Assembly (NCBI GenBank): GCA_964617565.1
Contig: CAZTYH010000029.1
Location: 1-34,302 of the forward strand
Source: JAKJGV01 sp964617565
Lineage (GTDB): Bacteria; Verrucomicrobiota; Kiritimatiellia; CAIQIC01; JAGNIJ01
DNA: 34,302 nt
Direction: 5' to 3'
Numbering within the stretch: the first letter of the stretch is position 1; each line of letters begins with the position of its first letter. The notes beneath the pieces were generated by a model. The model had not been told where the DNA came from, did not search any database, and saw only the letters and a program-made list of their open reading frames with translations. Both the position numbers and the translations under genes were made by a program. Of this stretch, positions 16,391-23,400 are shown piece by piece.

Positions 16391-17737
16391 ATGCTTTCAG
16401 CTTTTGCCAACAGTTTTAAAATCCCGGAATTGCGGCAGCGCATTCTGTTCACATTCGGCATGATCTTTATCGTGCGCGTACTTGCCATGATACCGACTCC
16501 GGGCGTGGATGCGGTAGCCCTGCGCGAATTCATCGCACAGATTCGGGCAACGGCAGGAGGCGGATTTCTGGGGCTCTTTGACCTCTTCAGTGGTGGTGCT
16601 CTTGAGAATTGCGCTGTCGGCGCGTTGGGCATCATGCCGAACATCAGCGCCTCGATCATTTTGCAGTTGCTGACTGCGGTCATTCCTGCGTTAGAGCGGC
16701 TGGCACGTGAGGGAGATGCGGGAAGGCAGAAGATAACGCAATATGGCCGCTATCTGACGGTGGCGCTGTGCATTGTGCAGGGCTATGCGATGGCCGTTGC
16801 ATTGGAACACCCGGAGGCCATGGGGATTACCCGGCAGATCGTTATGACGCCTGGATGGGGATTCCGTATTTTGACGGTCATGGTTATGACCACCGGCACG
16901 ATGTTGTTGATGTGGCTGGGTGAGCAAATGACCGAGCGAGGTATCGGCAATGGCATTTCATTGATCATCACTATCAGCATCGTGAGCCGTTTGCCGGGCG
17001 CGGTGCAGGCGACTATTAATATGTTCTCACCGGTGGACGGAGTGGCCCAATACACCATCTTCCACCTGATCGGGCTTCTGGTCATGATTTTCCTTGTGGT
17101 GGCGGGTGTCGTGGCAGTGACTCAGGCTCAGCGCAAGATCCCGGTGCAGTACGCAAAGAGGGTTATCGGGCGCAAAATTTATGGCGGTCAGAGTACGTAC
17201 ATGCCGTTGCGTGTAAACTACTCGGGCGTTATGCCTATCATCTTTGCGCAGGCCATTCTGATGTTTCCCTCCAAAATTCTCGGAATGGTGCCCATTGACT
17301 TTTTCAAGCGAATGGCTGCTGCGGTGGATTTTGGGACACCGCTTTATAATACATTGTATGCGCTGATGATTCTGTTTTTCTCCTATTTCTGGGTGGCCAC
17401 GCAGTTTAATCCGATCCAGATAGCGGATGACCTCAAGAAATATGGGGGATATGTGCCAGGAATTCGGCCGGGCAGGCCTACAGCTGAGTTTCTTGATAAG
17501 ACCATGACGCGCATTACCCTTGCGGGCGCGATTTTCCTTACCTTGATTGCCGTGCTACCGACCGTGATGGCTCAGCAGTTCAGGATCCCCTGGATTGTAG
17601 CGTCCTTCTTCGGAGGTACGAGCCTCCTGATCATTGTCGGCGTAATGTTGGATACGATGCGGCAGGTGGAATCTCACCTGATTATGCGTCACTATGATGG
17701 CTTTTTGAAAAAGGGCCGACTCCGGAGCAGGAAATAG
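16391..17737 (+). CDS. secY: Preprotein translocase subunit SecY
   Basis: SecY (448 residues) is the channel of the Sec translocon in the inner membrane; with SecE and SecG it exports or inserts unfolded proteins driven by SecA or the ribosome. The sequence has the repeated long hydrophobic segments of the ten-helix fold, starting near residue 19 (LFTFGMIFIVRVLAMIPTPG). The plug-region segment PTPGVDAVALREF is present, as is NISASIILQLLTAVIPALE. The cytoplasmic loop that receives SecA and ribosomes includes TQAQRKIPVQYAKR. Length matches the family (about 430-450). GGGAG at 16375-16379 is 11 nt upstream. Its position after rplO and before adk is common outside the gamma-proteobacteria. Confidence 0.98.
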   Translation: MLSAFANSFKIPELRQRILFTFGMIFIVRVLAMIPTPGVDAVALREFIAQIRATAGGGFLGLFDLFSGGALENCAVGALGIMPNISASIILQLLTAVIPALERLAREGDAGRQKITQYGRYLTVALCIVQGYAMAVALEHPEAMGITRQIVMTPGWGFRILTVMVMTTGTMLLMWLGEQMTERGIGNGISLIITISIVSRLPGAVQATINMFSPVDGVAQYTIFHLIGLLVMIFLVVAGVVAVTQAQRKIPVQYAKRVIGRKIYGGQSTYMPLRVNYSGVMPIIFAQAILMFPSKILGMVPIDFFKRMAAAVDFGTPLYNTLYALMILFFSYFWVATQFNPIQIADDLKKYGGYVPGIRPGRPTAEFLDKTMTRITLAGAIFLTLIAVLPTVMAQQFRIPWIVASFFGGTSLLIIVGVMLDTMRQVESHLIMRHYDGFLKKGRLRSRK

Positions 17738-17741
17738 TTTT

Positions 17742-18407
17742 ATGCAGGCGATTATACTTCTTGGAGCGCCCGGAGCTGGCAAAGGCACGATTGCCGAAGG
17801 CCTTAAGTCCGCAACAGATTACATTCATGTTTCCACGGGTGACATGTTGCGCGCAGCAGTCAAGGCCGGGAAGTCGGTTGGCCTCGAAGCACGCTCGTAC
17901 ATGGAAAAGGGGGAGTTGGTTCCCGACGACGTGATTATGCGGATTGTAACCGAGCGGATTGAAGAAGATTCCGTGGATGCGAAATACATGTTCGATGGAT
18001 TCCCTCGAACGACGGAGCAAGCTCGATTACTTGATGAGGTGTTGGTTTCGCACGGCGGGCTGCTCAAGCGGGTGTTTCTTCTCGATGTACCGAGGGCCAT
18101 ACTTGTGGACCGTCTGGCCGGTCGCCGCGTGTGTCGTAATTGCGGGGCTGTTTATCATGTGCGTAACATTCCTCCACGAGTGGAGGGTGTATGCGATGCT
18201 TGTGGCGGAGATCTGTATCAGCGCCCCGACGATTCGGAGGCCACGGTGATTAACCGTCTCGATGTGTTCAAACGCCAGACGCAAAGCTTGATTGATTATT
18301 ATGAAAAGAAGGGTGTTTTGACGCGGATCAATGCGGGTCAGGCCAAGGAAATGACCGAGGCTGAGATCCTCTCCGCGCTTGGGGAGGGCGGGTCCGCGGG
18401 GACATGA
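17742..18407 (+). CDS. adk: Adenylate kinase, zinc-LID type
   Basis: Adenylate kinase (221 residues) interconverts AMP plus ATP with two ADP in the cytoplasm. The P-loop is GAPGAGKGT at residues 8-16, followed by the AMP-binding STGDMLRAA and the FDGFPRT motif. The LID domain is the long, zinc-binding form with C131, C134, C151 and C154, typical of Gram-positive and many other bacteria and unlike the E. coli LID. It starts 4 nt after secY and overlaps map by 4 nt (ATGA at 18404-18407). The secY-adk-map order is the usual one in non-proteobacterial clusters. Confidence 0.98.
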   Translation: MQAIILLGAPGAGKGTIAEGLKSATDYIHVSTGDMLRAAVKAGKSVGLEARSYMEKGELVPDDVIMRIVTERIEEDSVDAKYMFDGFPRTTEQARLLDEVLVSHGGLLKRVFLLDVPRAILVDRLAGRRVCRNCGAVYHVRNIPPRVEGVCDACGGDLYQRPDDSEATVINRLDVFKRQTQSLIDYYEKKGVLTRINAGQAKEMTEAEILSALGEGGSAGT

Positions 18408-19159
18408 TTATTATCAAAAACCCCGAGGAGGTAGCCCGGATGCGGGTGAGTGGCCGTATGGCCGCGCAAGTCAGGGACACAGTTGCGCAAGGTATCGCGC
18501 CGGGTGTGACGACGGAAGAGTTGGATGATCTTGCGCGGAAGTGCATCAGCGGTCTGGGTGGAAAGAGTGCGTTCTTTGGATATAGAGGATATCCGGGGCA
18601 CATCTGTGTGTCGGTGAACGAGGAAGTTGTTCACGGGATACCCAGTGGGCGTCGGATCGAAATGGGAGACTTGGTCAGTCTCGATGTGGGGGTGGAATTC
18701 GATGGGTTCATCGGAGACACCGCCACAACGGTGATGGTTGGTGTTTCGGATCCTGATTTGATCAGGTTGGTTTCTGTTGGGAAGAAAGCGCTTGAGACTG
18801 CTGTAGAAAAAGCGGTCTGTGGTGCGCGATTGTCCGACGTGTCTCATGCGATCGAGCAAGTGGCGGTCCGGGCCGGTTATACCGTGGTACGGGAATTTGT
18901 TGGTCACGGAATCGGGCGCAGCATGCATGAGGACCCGCAGATACCGAATTTCGGATCTCCGGGGAGAGGCCCTGTTCTGAAAGCCGGAATGACATTAGCC
19001 ATAGAGCCAATGATAAATATGGGCGAGGCTGACGTGGAGGTGCTGGAGGATGGGTGGACGGTCGTGACGCGAGATCGCAAGCCGTCGGTCCATTTTGAGC
19101 ATACTATTGCCATTGGCGAGGATGGTCCGGAGATACTCACGTGTCTGGAGCGGAGATAA
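18404..19159 (+). CDS. map: Methionine aminopeptidase, type I
   Basis: This enzyme (251 residues) removes the initiator methionine from nascent proteins. The five dinuclear-metal ligands of the pita-bread fold are all present: D94 and D105 (in LDVGVEF and FIGDT), H168 (GHGIG), E201 (AIEPM) and E232 (HFEHT). The substrate-binding histidine H77 (VVHGIP) is also conserved. Length is standard for the bacterial type Ia enzyme without an N-terminal zinc extension. It overlaps adk by 4 nt and infA by 19 nt. Confidence 0.98.
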   Translation: MIIIKNPEEVARMRVSGRMAAQVRDTVAQGIAPGVTTEELDDLARKCISGLGGKSAFFGYRGYPGHICVSVNEEVVHGIPSGRRIEMGDLVSLDVGVEFDGFIGDTATTVMVGVSDPDLIRLVSVGKKALETAVEKAVCGARLSDVSHAIEQVAVRAGYTVVREFVGHGIGRSMHEDPQIPNFGSPGRGPVLKAGMTLAIEPMINMGEADVEVLEDGWTVVTRDRKPSVHFEHTIAIGEDGPEILTCLERR

Positions 19160-19368
19160 TTCGACTGGACGCGCGGGTGGTTGGTGTGGTAGCAGAGTCG
19201 GTCTTTCGTGCTAAATTGGCGAATGGCCATGAAATCGTGGTTTGCGCGGCTCGCGGTGAAGATAAGCCGGCTGCGGCGGCTATCGCGATTGGTGATATAG
19301 TTACAGTTGAGTTGTCGCCATATGATATGGCGACCGGCAGGCTGGTGATAACCAGCCGGGGAGTTTGA
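19141..19368 (+). CDS. infA: Translation initiation factor IF-1, divergent
   Basis: IF-1 (75 residues) is an OB-fold protein that occupies the A site of the 30S subunit during initiation. The two ends of the fold are clearly IF-1: FRAKLANGHEIVV and GDIVTVELSPYDMATGRLV. Between them, the otherwise nearly invariant HISGKMRxNYIRI loop is replaced by CAARGEDKPAAAAIAI. The basic and aromatic residues that contact 16S rRNA in known structures are therefore missing. Position between map and rpmJ supports the identity. The GTG start at 19141 overlaps map by 19 nt and has GGAG at 19129-19132 with 8 nt spacing. A second, canonical infA elsewhere in the genome is possible. Confidence 0.9.
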   Translation: MSGAEIIRLDARVVGVVAESVFRAKLANGHEIVVCAARGEDKPAAAAIAIGDIVTVELSPYDMATGRLVITSRGV

Positions 19369-19372
19369 GGAA

Positions 19373-19486
19373 ATGAAAGTCAGGAGTTCAGTTAAACGCA
19401 TCTGCGAACGCTGCAAAGTGGTTCGCCGCAAACGGGTCGTGCGGGTAATCTGCACGAACGCGCGGCATAAACAGCGCCAGGGTTAG
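19373..19486 (+). CDS. rpmJ: 50S ribosomal protein L36, zinc-binding type
   Basis: This is a 37-residue protein, the smallest ribosomal protein, lying deep in the 50S subunit near helices 89 and 91 of 23S rRNA. Translation gives MKVRSSVKRICERCKVVRRK and then RVVRVICTNARHKQRQG. The zinc ligands are C11, C14, C27 and H32 (CXXC-X12-CX4H), so this is the canonical zinc-binding form. It starts 4 nt after the infA stop, with GAGG at 19367-19370 partly serving as a ribosome binding site, and ends 12 nt before rpsM. Confidence 0.97.
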   Translation: MKVRSSVKRICERCKVVRRKRVVRVICTNARHKQRQG

Positions 19487-19498
19487 AGGAGAGGTCGA

Positions 19499-19903
19499 AT
19501 GCCTAGAGTATTGGGAATAGACATTCCGGGCCGGAAGCGGATTGAGTATTCGTTGCGCTATCTTTACGGGATCGGCCCGGCGCTTGCACGGCAAGTGGTG
19601 GATAAAGCCGGGATTGATCCGGCGAAGAAAGCGGATGATCTGACGGATGAAGAGATCACAAAGGTCGCATCCATACTGCAAAGCGATTACCAGTTGGAAG
19701 GGGACCTGCGCCGAGAGGTCTCACAGAACATACGACGTTTGATTTCCATCGGCAGCTATCGTGGCGTGCGCCACAGGAAAGGCTTGCCGGTTCGAGGTCA
19801 ACGCACGAGTACGAACGCGCGAACGCGCAAAGGGCCACGGAAGACCGTGGGTGCGGTACGTGGCAAGGAAGCTCGTGCCGCCGTGAAGACCGACGAGAAG
19901 TAA
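19499..19903 (+). CDS. rpsM: 30S ribosomal protein S13
   Basis: S13 (134 residues) lies at the top of the 30S head, bridges to the 50S subunit and contacts the P-site tRNA with its C-terminal tail. The opening PRVLGIDIPGRKRIEYSLRY, then LYGIGPALARQVVDKAG, and the late RHRKGLPVRGQRTSTNARTR match the family. The basic tail (KGPRKTVGAVRGKEARAAVK) is about 10-15 residues longer than in E. coli (118 residues in total). AGAGGAGAGG just upstream is a strong ribosome binding site. It opens the alpha-operon order rpsM-rpsK-rpsD-rpoA-rplQ. Confidence 0.98.
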   Translation: MPRVLGIDIPGRKRIEYSLRYLYGIGPALARQVVDKAGIDPAKKADDLTDEEITKVASILQSDYQLEGDLRREVSQNIRRLISIGSYRGVRHRKGLPVRGQRTSTNARTRKGPRKTVGAVRGKEARAAVKTDEK

Positions 19904-19917
19904 ACTAACAGCTTATT

Positions 19918-19937
19918 GCGCACATCGAATGTGCTGC
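19918..19937 (+). other. Stem-loop in the rpsM-rpsK gap
   Basis: A perfect 6-bp inverted repeat (GCACAT at 19920-19925, ATGTGC at 19929-19934) closes a 3-nt CGA loop. It extends by two more pairs across a one-base bulge (GC at 19918-19919, GC at 19936-19937). It lies in the 56-nt gap between rpsM and rpsK, 14 nt after the rpsM stop, with no T tract. It could affect mRNA processing or translation of S11; this role is inferred from position only. Confidence 0.5.
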
Positions 19938-19959
19938 GCGCTTGAGCGGGGATACGGAT

Positions 19960-20460
19960 ATGGCAGAAGAGAAGAAAAAGAAAGCGGATGAAGGCAAAGA
20001 AGCGGCGGCGACTGCTGCCGCAGCGCCGGCTGCACCTGCGGCGGAAGTAAGCGCGGATGCGGGGGCTGGTGAAGAGAAAGCGGTCAAGCGCTCTCGCGGC
20101 AAGGGATCGAAAAACGTACCTGTTGGAATCGTGTTTATAAGGGCTTCGTTCAACAACACGATGGTCACCATCACTGATATGAAGGGGAACGTGGTGTCTT
20201 GGAGTTCCTCGGGACGGTGCGCGTTCAAGGGATCGCGTAAGAGTACGGCTTATGCTGCGACAATCGTGGCGCAGGAAGCCGCGAGACAGGCTGTCAGTCA
20301 TGGAATGCATGAAGTTGAAGTCAGGGTACAGGGCCCGGGTGCTGGTCGTGAGTCGGCGATTCGGGCGGTGCAATCGGCGGGTCTGAATGTGACATCCATT
20401 CGTGATATAACCCCGATGCCTCATAATGGTTGCAGGCCGCCGAAAAGACGGCGCGTCTAG
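19960..20460 (+). CDS. rpsK: 30S ribosomal protein S11 with low-complexity N-terminal extension
   Basis: S11 lines the platform of the 30S subunit near the E-site mRNA. The core runs from FIRASFNNTMVTITDMKGN through FKGSRKSTAYAATIVAQEAA to the signature GPGAGRESAIRAVQSAGLNV and ends with the invariant PHNGCRPPKRRRV. The protein is 166 residues, against 129 in E. coli. The excess is an N-terminal tail rich in Lys, Glu and Ala (EEKKKKADEGKEAAATAAAA), probably disordered. The ATG at 19960 was chosen over a TTG at 19942; even this start keeps the full tail, and no later start codon would give a canonical N-terminus. Confidence 0.97.
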   Translation: MAEEKKKKADEGKEAAATAAAAPAAPAAEVSADAGAGEEKAVKRSRGKGSKNVPVGIVFIRASFNNTMVTITDMKGNVVSWSSSGRCAFKGSRKSTAYAATIVAQEAARQAVSHGMHEVEVRVQGPGAGRESAIRAVQSAGLNVTSIRDITPMPHNGCRPPKRRRV

Positions 20461-20488
20461 GTTTTCGAGAAACGGCAGGAGATTGGAT

Positions 20489-21115
20489 ATGGGTAGATAT
20501 ACGGGTCCAGCGTGCAAACTTTGTCGCCGGGAGGGCGTTAAGCTCTTCCTCAAGGGAGATCGGTGCTATATGGCGAAGTGCCCGATTGAGACGGGACGGC
20601 CTGCGCCTGGCATGCATGGTGCGCGGCGTGGAAAGCTTTCCGATTACGGAGTTCAATTGCGCGAGAAACAGAAGCTTCGTCGAATGTACGGACTGCAGGA
20701 AGGGCAGTTTCGTCTTTTCTTCAAGCGCGCATTGAAGGTTCGTGGCGTAACAGGCGAAAAGCTTTTGCAGAGCCTTGAGATGCGCTTGGATAGCGTTGTC
20801 TACCGCCTTGGCTTTGCGCCATCGCGCCGGGCTGCGCGCCAGATTGTTCGCCATGGCCACATTGCGGTAAACGGCCAGAAGACCAATGTTCCTTCCATGG
20901 TACTCAAGGCGGGCGATGTGGTGGAGGTGCGCGATCGCAAGCAGGGTCGTGAGTATGCATCACGTTTTATGGAAGTGGCGGAGAGTCGCGGCCTTGCCGG
21001 ATGGCTCTCGCTGGATAAACAGTTGTTCAGGGGCGAAGTGCTGCACGTGCCGACACGTGAAGAGATCGCGCCGATTGTGAGAGAGAATCTTATTGTAGAG
21101 TTGTACTCGAAGTAA
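20489..21115 (+). CDS. rpsD: 30S ribosomal protein S4, zinc-binding type
   Basis: S4 (208 residues) is a primary assembly protein of the 30S body and lies near the mRNA entry tunnel. The N-terminal zinc site is C9, C12, C26 and C31, as in the Thermus protein. The S4 RNA-binding domain follows, with LEMRLDSVVYRLGFAPSRRA and ARQIVRHGHIAVNGQKTNVP. The frame is open upstream inside rpsK, but the ATG at 20489 with AGGAG at 20477-20481 gives the family start. In E. coli S4 represses the alpha operon; nothing here proves the same control. Confidence 0.98.
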   Translation: MGRYTGPACKLCRREGVKLFLKGDRCYMAKCPIETGRPAPGMHGARRGKLSDYGVQLREKQKLRRMYGLQEGQFRLFFKRALKVRGVTGEKLLQSLEMRLDSVVYRLGFAPSRRAARQIVRHGHIAVNGQKTNVPSMVLKAGDVVEVRDRKQGREYASRFMEVAESRGLAGWLSLDKQLFRGEVLHVPTREEIAPIVRENLIVELYSK

Positions 21116-21138
21116 GAGAAACTAAAAGGACACCATAC

Positions 21139-21159
21139 GAGCCGGCTAACGCCCGGTTC
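21139..21159 (+). other. Stem-loop in the rpsD-rpoA gap
   Basis: GAGCCGG (21139-21145) can pair with CCGGTTC (21153-21159) as a 7-bp stem with one G-T pair and a 7-nt loop. It lies in the 58-nt gap before rpoA and ends just upstream of the rpoA ribosome binding site (GGAGG, 21162-21166). A role in tuning alpha-subunit translation or in mRNA processing is possible but unproven. There is no T tract. Confidence 0.45.
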
Positions 21160-21173
21160 TGGGAGGACTAGTC

Positions 21174-22175
21174 ATGCCATTACGTCTGGGTCGTTTCGAA
21201 ATGCCGCGGCGCATCGTCAAGGACGAAGCCGAGGCCACCAACACATACGCAAAATTCATTGCGGAACCTTTCGAGGCCGGATATGGCCGAACGATCGGCA
21301 ATTCGCTTCGCCGGGTTCTGCTGTCGTCTCTTGAGGGTGCAGCTATTTCGTCCGTGAAAATCGAAGGCGCACTCCACGAGTTCTGCAACCTGCCAGGCGT
21401 TGTTGAAGACGTCACGGACATCATCCTGAATCTGAAACAGGTGTTGTTGAAGACGTATACGCGGTCGCCGCGCAAGCTTCGTATTAGCGTCAAGGGTCCC
21501 GGAGAGGTGACCGCCGGCGATATTCAAACGGATGGCAATGTTGAAATTTTGAATCCGGCTCATCATATTGCGACGCTGGATCGGGACGGCAAGCTTGAGG
21601 CGGAGTTGGAGATCAAGATAGGTCGCGGCTACTGCCCGGCGGATTGGAACAAGAAGGAAGAACAGGTGATCGGGTTGATTCCTGTGGATTCACTCTTCTC
21701 GCCCGTTCGCCGCGTCAAGTTCATGGTGGAGAATACCCGCGTCGGCAGGCGCACGGACTATGACAAACTCGTTCTTGAAATCTGGACTGACGGACGAGTA
21801 ACACCCGATGATGCGCTGACGCTGTCCGCAGCGATCCTGAGGCATCACCTGGATGTGTTTGTCAGCTATGACAAAGATCTGATCGAATTTGAAGAGAGCG
21901 AGCGGCAGGTGGATCCGGAGCGTGAGGAGCTTCGCCGTAAGCTGTCCATCAGTGTGAACGAAATCGAGTTGAGCGTTCGAGCCGCAAACTGTCTGAACAA
22001 CGCGAACATCACCACGGTGGGCGAGCTGGCACAGAAGACGGAAGCAGAAATGCTCAAGTACAGGAACTTCGGAAAGAAGTCATTGAACGAGATCAAGCAG
22101 AAGCTGTCCGAGCTGGGTCTGTCTCTCGGGATGACGTTCGACGCCGAAGTGCTCAAGACGCGCAGCAGCGAATAA
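21174..22175 (+). CDS. rpoA: DNA-directed RNA polymerase subunit alpha
   Basis: The alpha subunit (333 residues) dimerises to start RNA polymerase assembly and reads promoter UP elements and activators through its C-terminal domain. The N-terminal domain shows EPFEAGYGRTIGNSLRRVLL and LEGAAISSVKIEGALHEF. The flexible linker is acidic (EREELRRKLS). The C-terminal domain includes VRAANCLNNANITTVGELA and FGKKSLNEIKQKLSELGLSL. R269 and N272 correspond to E. coli R265 and N268, the main UP-element DNA contacts, so UP-element use is plausible. GGAGG at 21162-21166 is a strong ribosome binding site. Confidence 0.99.
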   Translation: MPLRLGRFEMPRRIVKDEAEATNTYAKFIAEPFEAGYGRTIGNSLRRVLLSSLEGAAISSVKIEGALHEFCNLPGVVEDVTDIILNLKQVLLKTYTRSPRKLRISVKGPGEVTAGDIQTDGNVEILNPAHHIATLDRDGKLEAELEIKIGRGYCPADWNKKEEQVIGLIPVDSLFSPVRRVKFMVENTRVGRRTDYDKLVLEIWTDGRVTPDDALTLSAAILRHHLDVFVSYDKDLIEFEESERQVDPEREELRRKLSISVNEIELSVRAANCLNNANITTVGELAQKTEAEMLKYRNFGKKSLNEIKQKLSELGLSLGMTFDAEVLKTRSSE

Positions 22176-22200
22176 CGATTAAATTGTGTGAGGTTGAATC

Positions 22201-22680
22201 ATGAGGCATCGCAAAAGAACCGTTAAGCTGGGCAGGACATCTTCTCATCGTGATGCGCTGCTTGCCGGATTGGTTTGTAATCTGATCAAGGCACGCCGGA
22301 TTACGACCACGTTACCAAAGGCGAAAGCCGTGCGCAGCCTGGCGGAGAAATCTGTTACGTTTGGCAAAAAAGGTACAGTCGCTGCGAGACGGCAGGCTGT
22401 TGCCCGCTTGCGTCAGGATGAGGCTGTTCAAATTCTGTTTGAGAAGATCGCCCCCTCTTTTGCGGACCGGGCAGGCGGCTATACGCGGATCACCCGCCTT
22501 GGGCGCCGCGGAAGCGACAGCTCGGATATGGCTATTCTTGAGTGGGTGAACTTTGTGCCGCAGGCACCCCGCAAGAAGAAGGCCAAGCCGGAGAAGACGG
22601 AGCAGCAACAACCCGTCGCCAAGGAAAAAAAGGGCAAGAAGGCAAAATCTGAAGGAAAGGCCGAGGCAGCCAAGAAATAG
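22201..22680 (+). CDS. rplQ: 50S ribosomal protein L17 with lysine-rich C-terminal tail
   Basis: L17 (159 residues) lies near the tunnel exit. The family signature is the opening MRHRKRTVKLGRTSSHRDAL, followed by LVCNLIKARRITTTLPKAKA and GGYTRITRLGRRGSDSSDMA. E. coli L17 has 127 residues; here the core ends near ILEWVNF and a tail of about 40 residues follows, rich in Lys, Glu, Gln and Ala (KKKAKPEKTEQQQPVAKEKK). Such tails are seen in L17 of other phyla and are probably disordered. GAGGTTGA just upstream is a moderate ribosome binding site. It is the last gene of the ribosomal cluster; the next gene is convergent only 21 nt away. Confidence 0.98.
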   Translation: MRHRKRTVKLGRTSSHRDALLAGLVCNLIKARRITTTLPKAKAVRSLAEKSVTFGKKGTVAARRQAVARLRQDEAVQILFEKIAPSFADRAGGYTRITRLGRRGSDSSDMAILEWVNFVPQAPRKKKAKPEKTEQQQPVAKEKKGKKAKSEGKAEAAKK

Positions 22681-22701
22681 GCGTTTCGACCGGTCGTTCG
22701 A

Positions 22702-23235
22702 TTACTTTGTGTCAGCTTCCGAAGGCAGCTGGTATCGCTCACTGCTGCGGACCCGAAACACCTCGATCATTTCGTCTGCGTTGAGCAGTTTCGGTTTCTT
22801 GTCGGTCCAGTCAAAAACAGCACACTTTTGTGGGCGTCTTTTCGGTTGGACGATATACACAGCCGGTGTTTTCCCGACTTCAAAAGCTTCCGCCAGCTTC
22901 TGTGTGTCGGGATTGGACGGCAAAGGGGCTTTGACCTTGATATAATCTCGGAGATATTTGCGAATCTTTACGTCGCTCAACCCCTTCGATTCAAACCATC
23001 GGCAAAGACCTTTTTCATCACTGGGCGCTTCCCGGGTAAAATAGATGAAAATGTCCGCGCCTGTTTCTGCTTGTAGCTCCAGTGCCTGTTCGTATCCTTT
23101 TGCTTTCTGAAACCATTTGGAGGGCAGGTCGGTATCCTCTTTCTGTCCCGGTTGAGCAAGCAACATTTGGACGGGTGCTATGGACAAGATGAGTGCCAGC
23201 GCGATGCTTGAAGAAAGGCGGCGAAGTCGCAACAT
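22702..23235 (-). CDS. Exported thioredoxin-fold-like protein lacking CXXC
   Basis: The predicted 177-residue protein begins with a Sec signal peptide: a basic start (MLRLRR), a hydrophobic stretch at residues 8-27, and a likely cleavage near A27. The mature part reads as a thioredoxin-like fold: a strand at 60-67 (ADIFIYFT), a helix from about 76, a strand near 98-103 (YIKVKA), and a cis-proline motif KTPAVYIV with P124. Where thioredoxins have CXXC, this has K75-G-L-C78, so the first cysteine is missing; the only other mature cysteine is C138. It should therefore not work as a normal dithiol oxidoreductase. The ATG at 23235 was chosen over an upstream in-frame start (23358) because it has AGGAGG at ideal spacing and yields the signal peptide. 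Function unknown; fold assignment is by eye. Confidence 0.75.
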   Translation of the reverse strand: MLRLRRLSSSIALALILSIAPVQMLLAQPGQKEDTDLPSKWFQKAKGYEQALELQAETGADIFIYFTREAPSDEKGLCRWFESKGLSDVKIRKYLRDYIKVKAPLPSNPDTQKLAEAFEVGKTPAVYIVQPKRRPQKCAVFDWTDKKPKLLNADEMIEVFRVRSSERYQLPSEADTK

Positions 23236-23351
23236 GGTTCTTCCTCCTGCGTTGGATGTTTCCGTGGAGATATTGTCACTATTGAAAAAACATACTCCGC
23301 TCATGGGGAACCCGCAAGCATCATCAATATCAGTCTGTTTGTAAAAGAGCC

Positions 23352-23380
23352 TCGTCAAGGATAGGTTGCGGTCATACTAT
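23352..23380 (+). promoter_or_regulatory. Possible sigma-70-type promoter of the amidase gene
   Basis: TCGTCA (23352-23357) and TACTAT (23375-23380) are separated by 17 nt, and each matches the sigma-70 consensus at four of six positions. Transcription would start near 23387, leaving a very short leader before the amidase ATG at 23401. It lies in the 165-nt region between two divergent genes. The match is modest. Confidence 0.3.
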
Positions 23381-23400
23381 ACGGTCAACGGTTGGCAATA

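Noticed and set aside
22687..22696. Palindrome CGACCGGTCG as a terminator of the ribosomal cluster
   Set aside because: It can form only about 3 bp around a 4-nt loop and has no following T tract.
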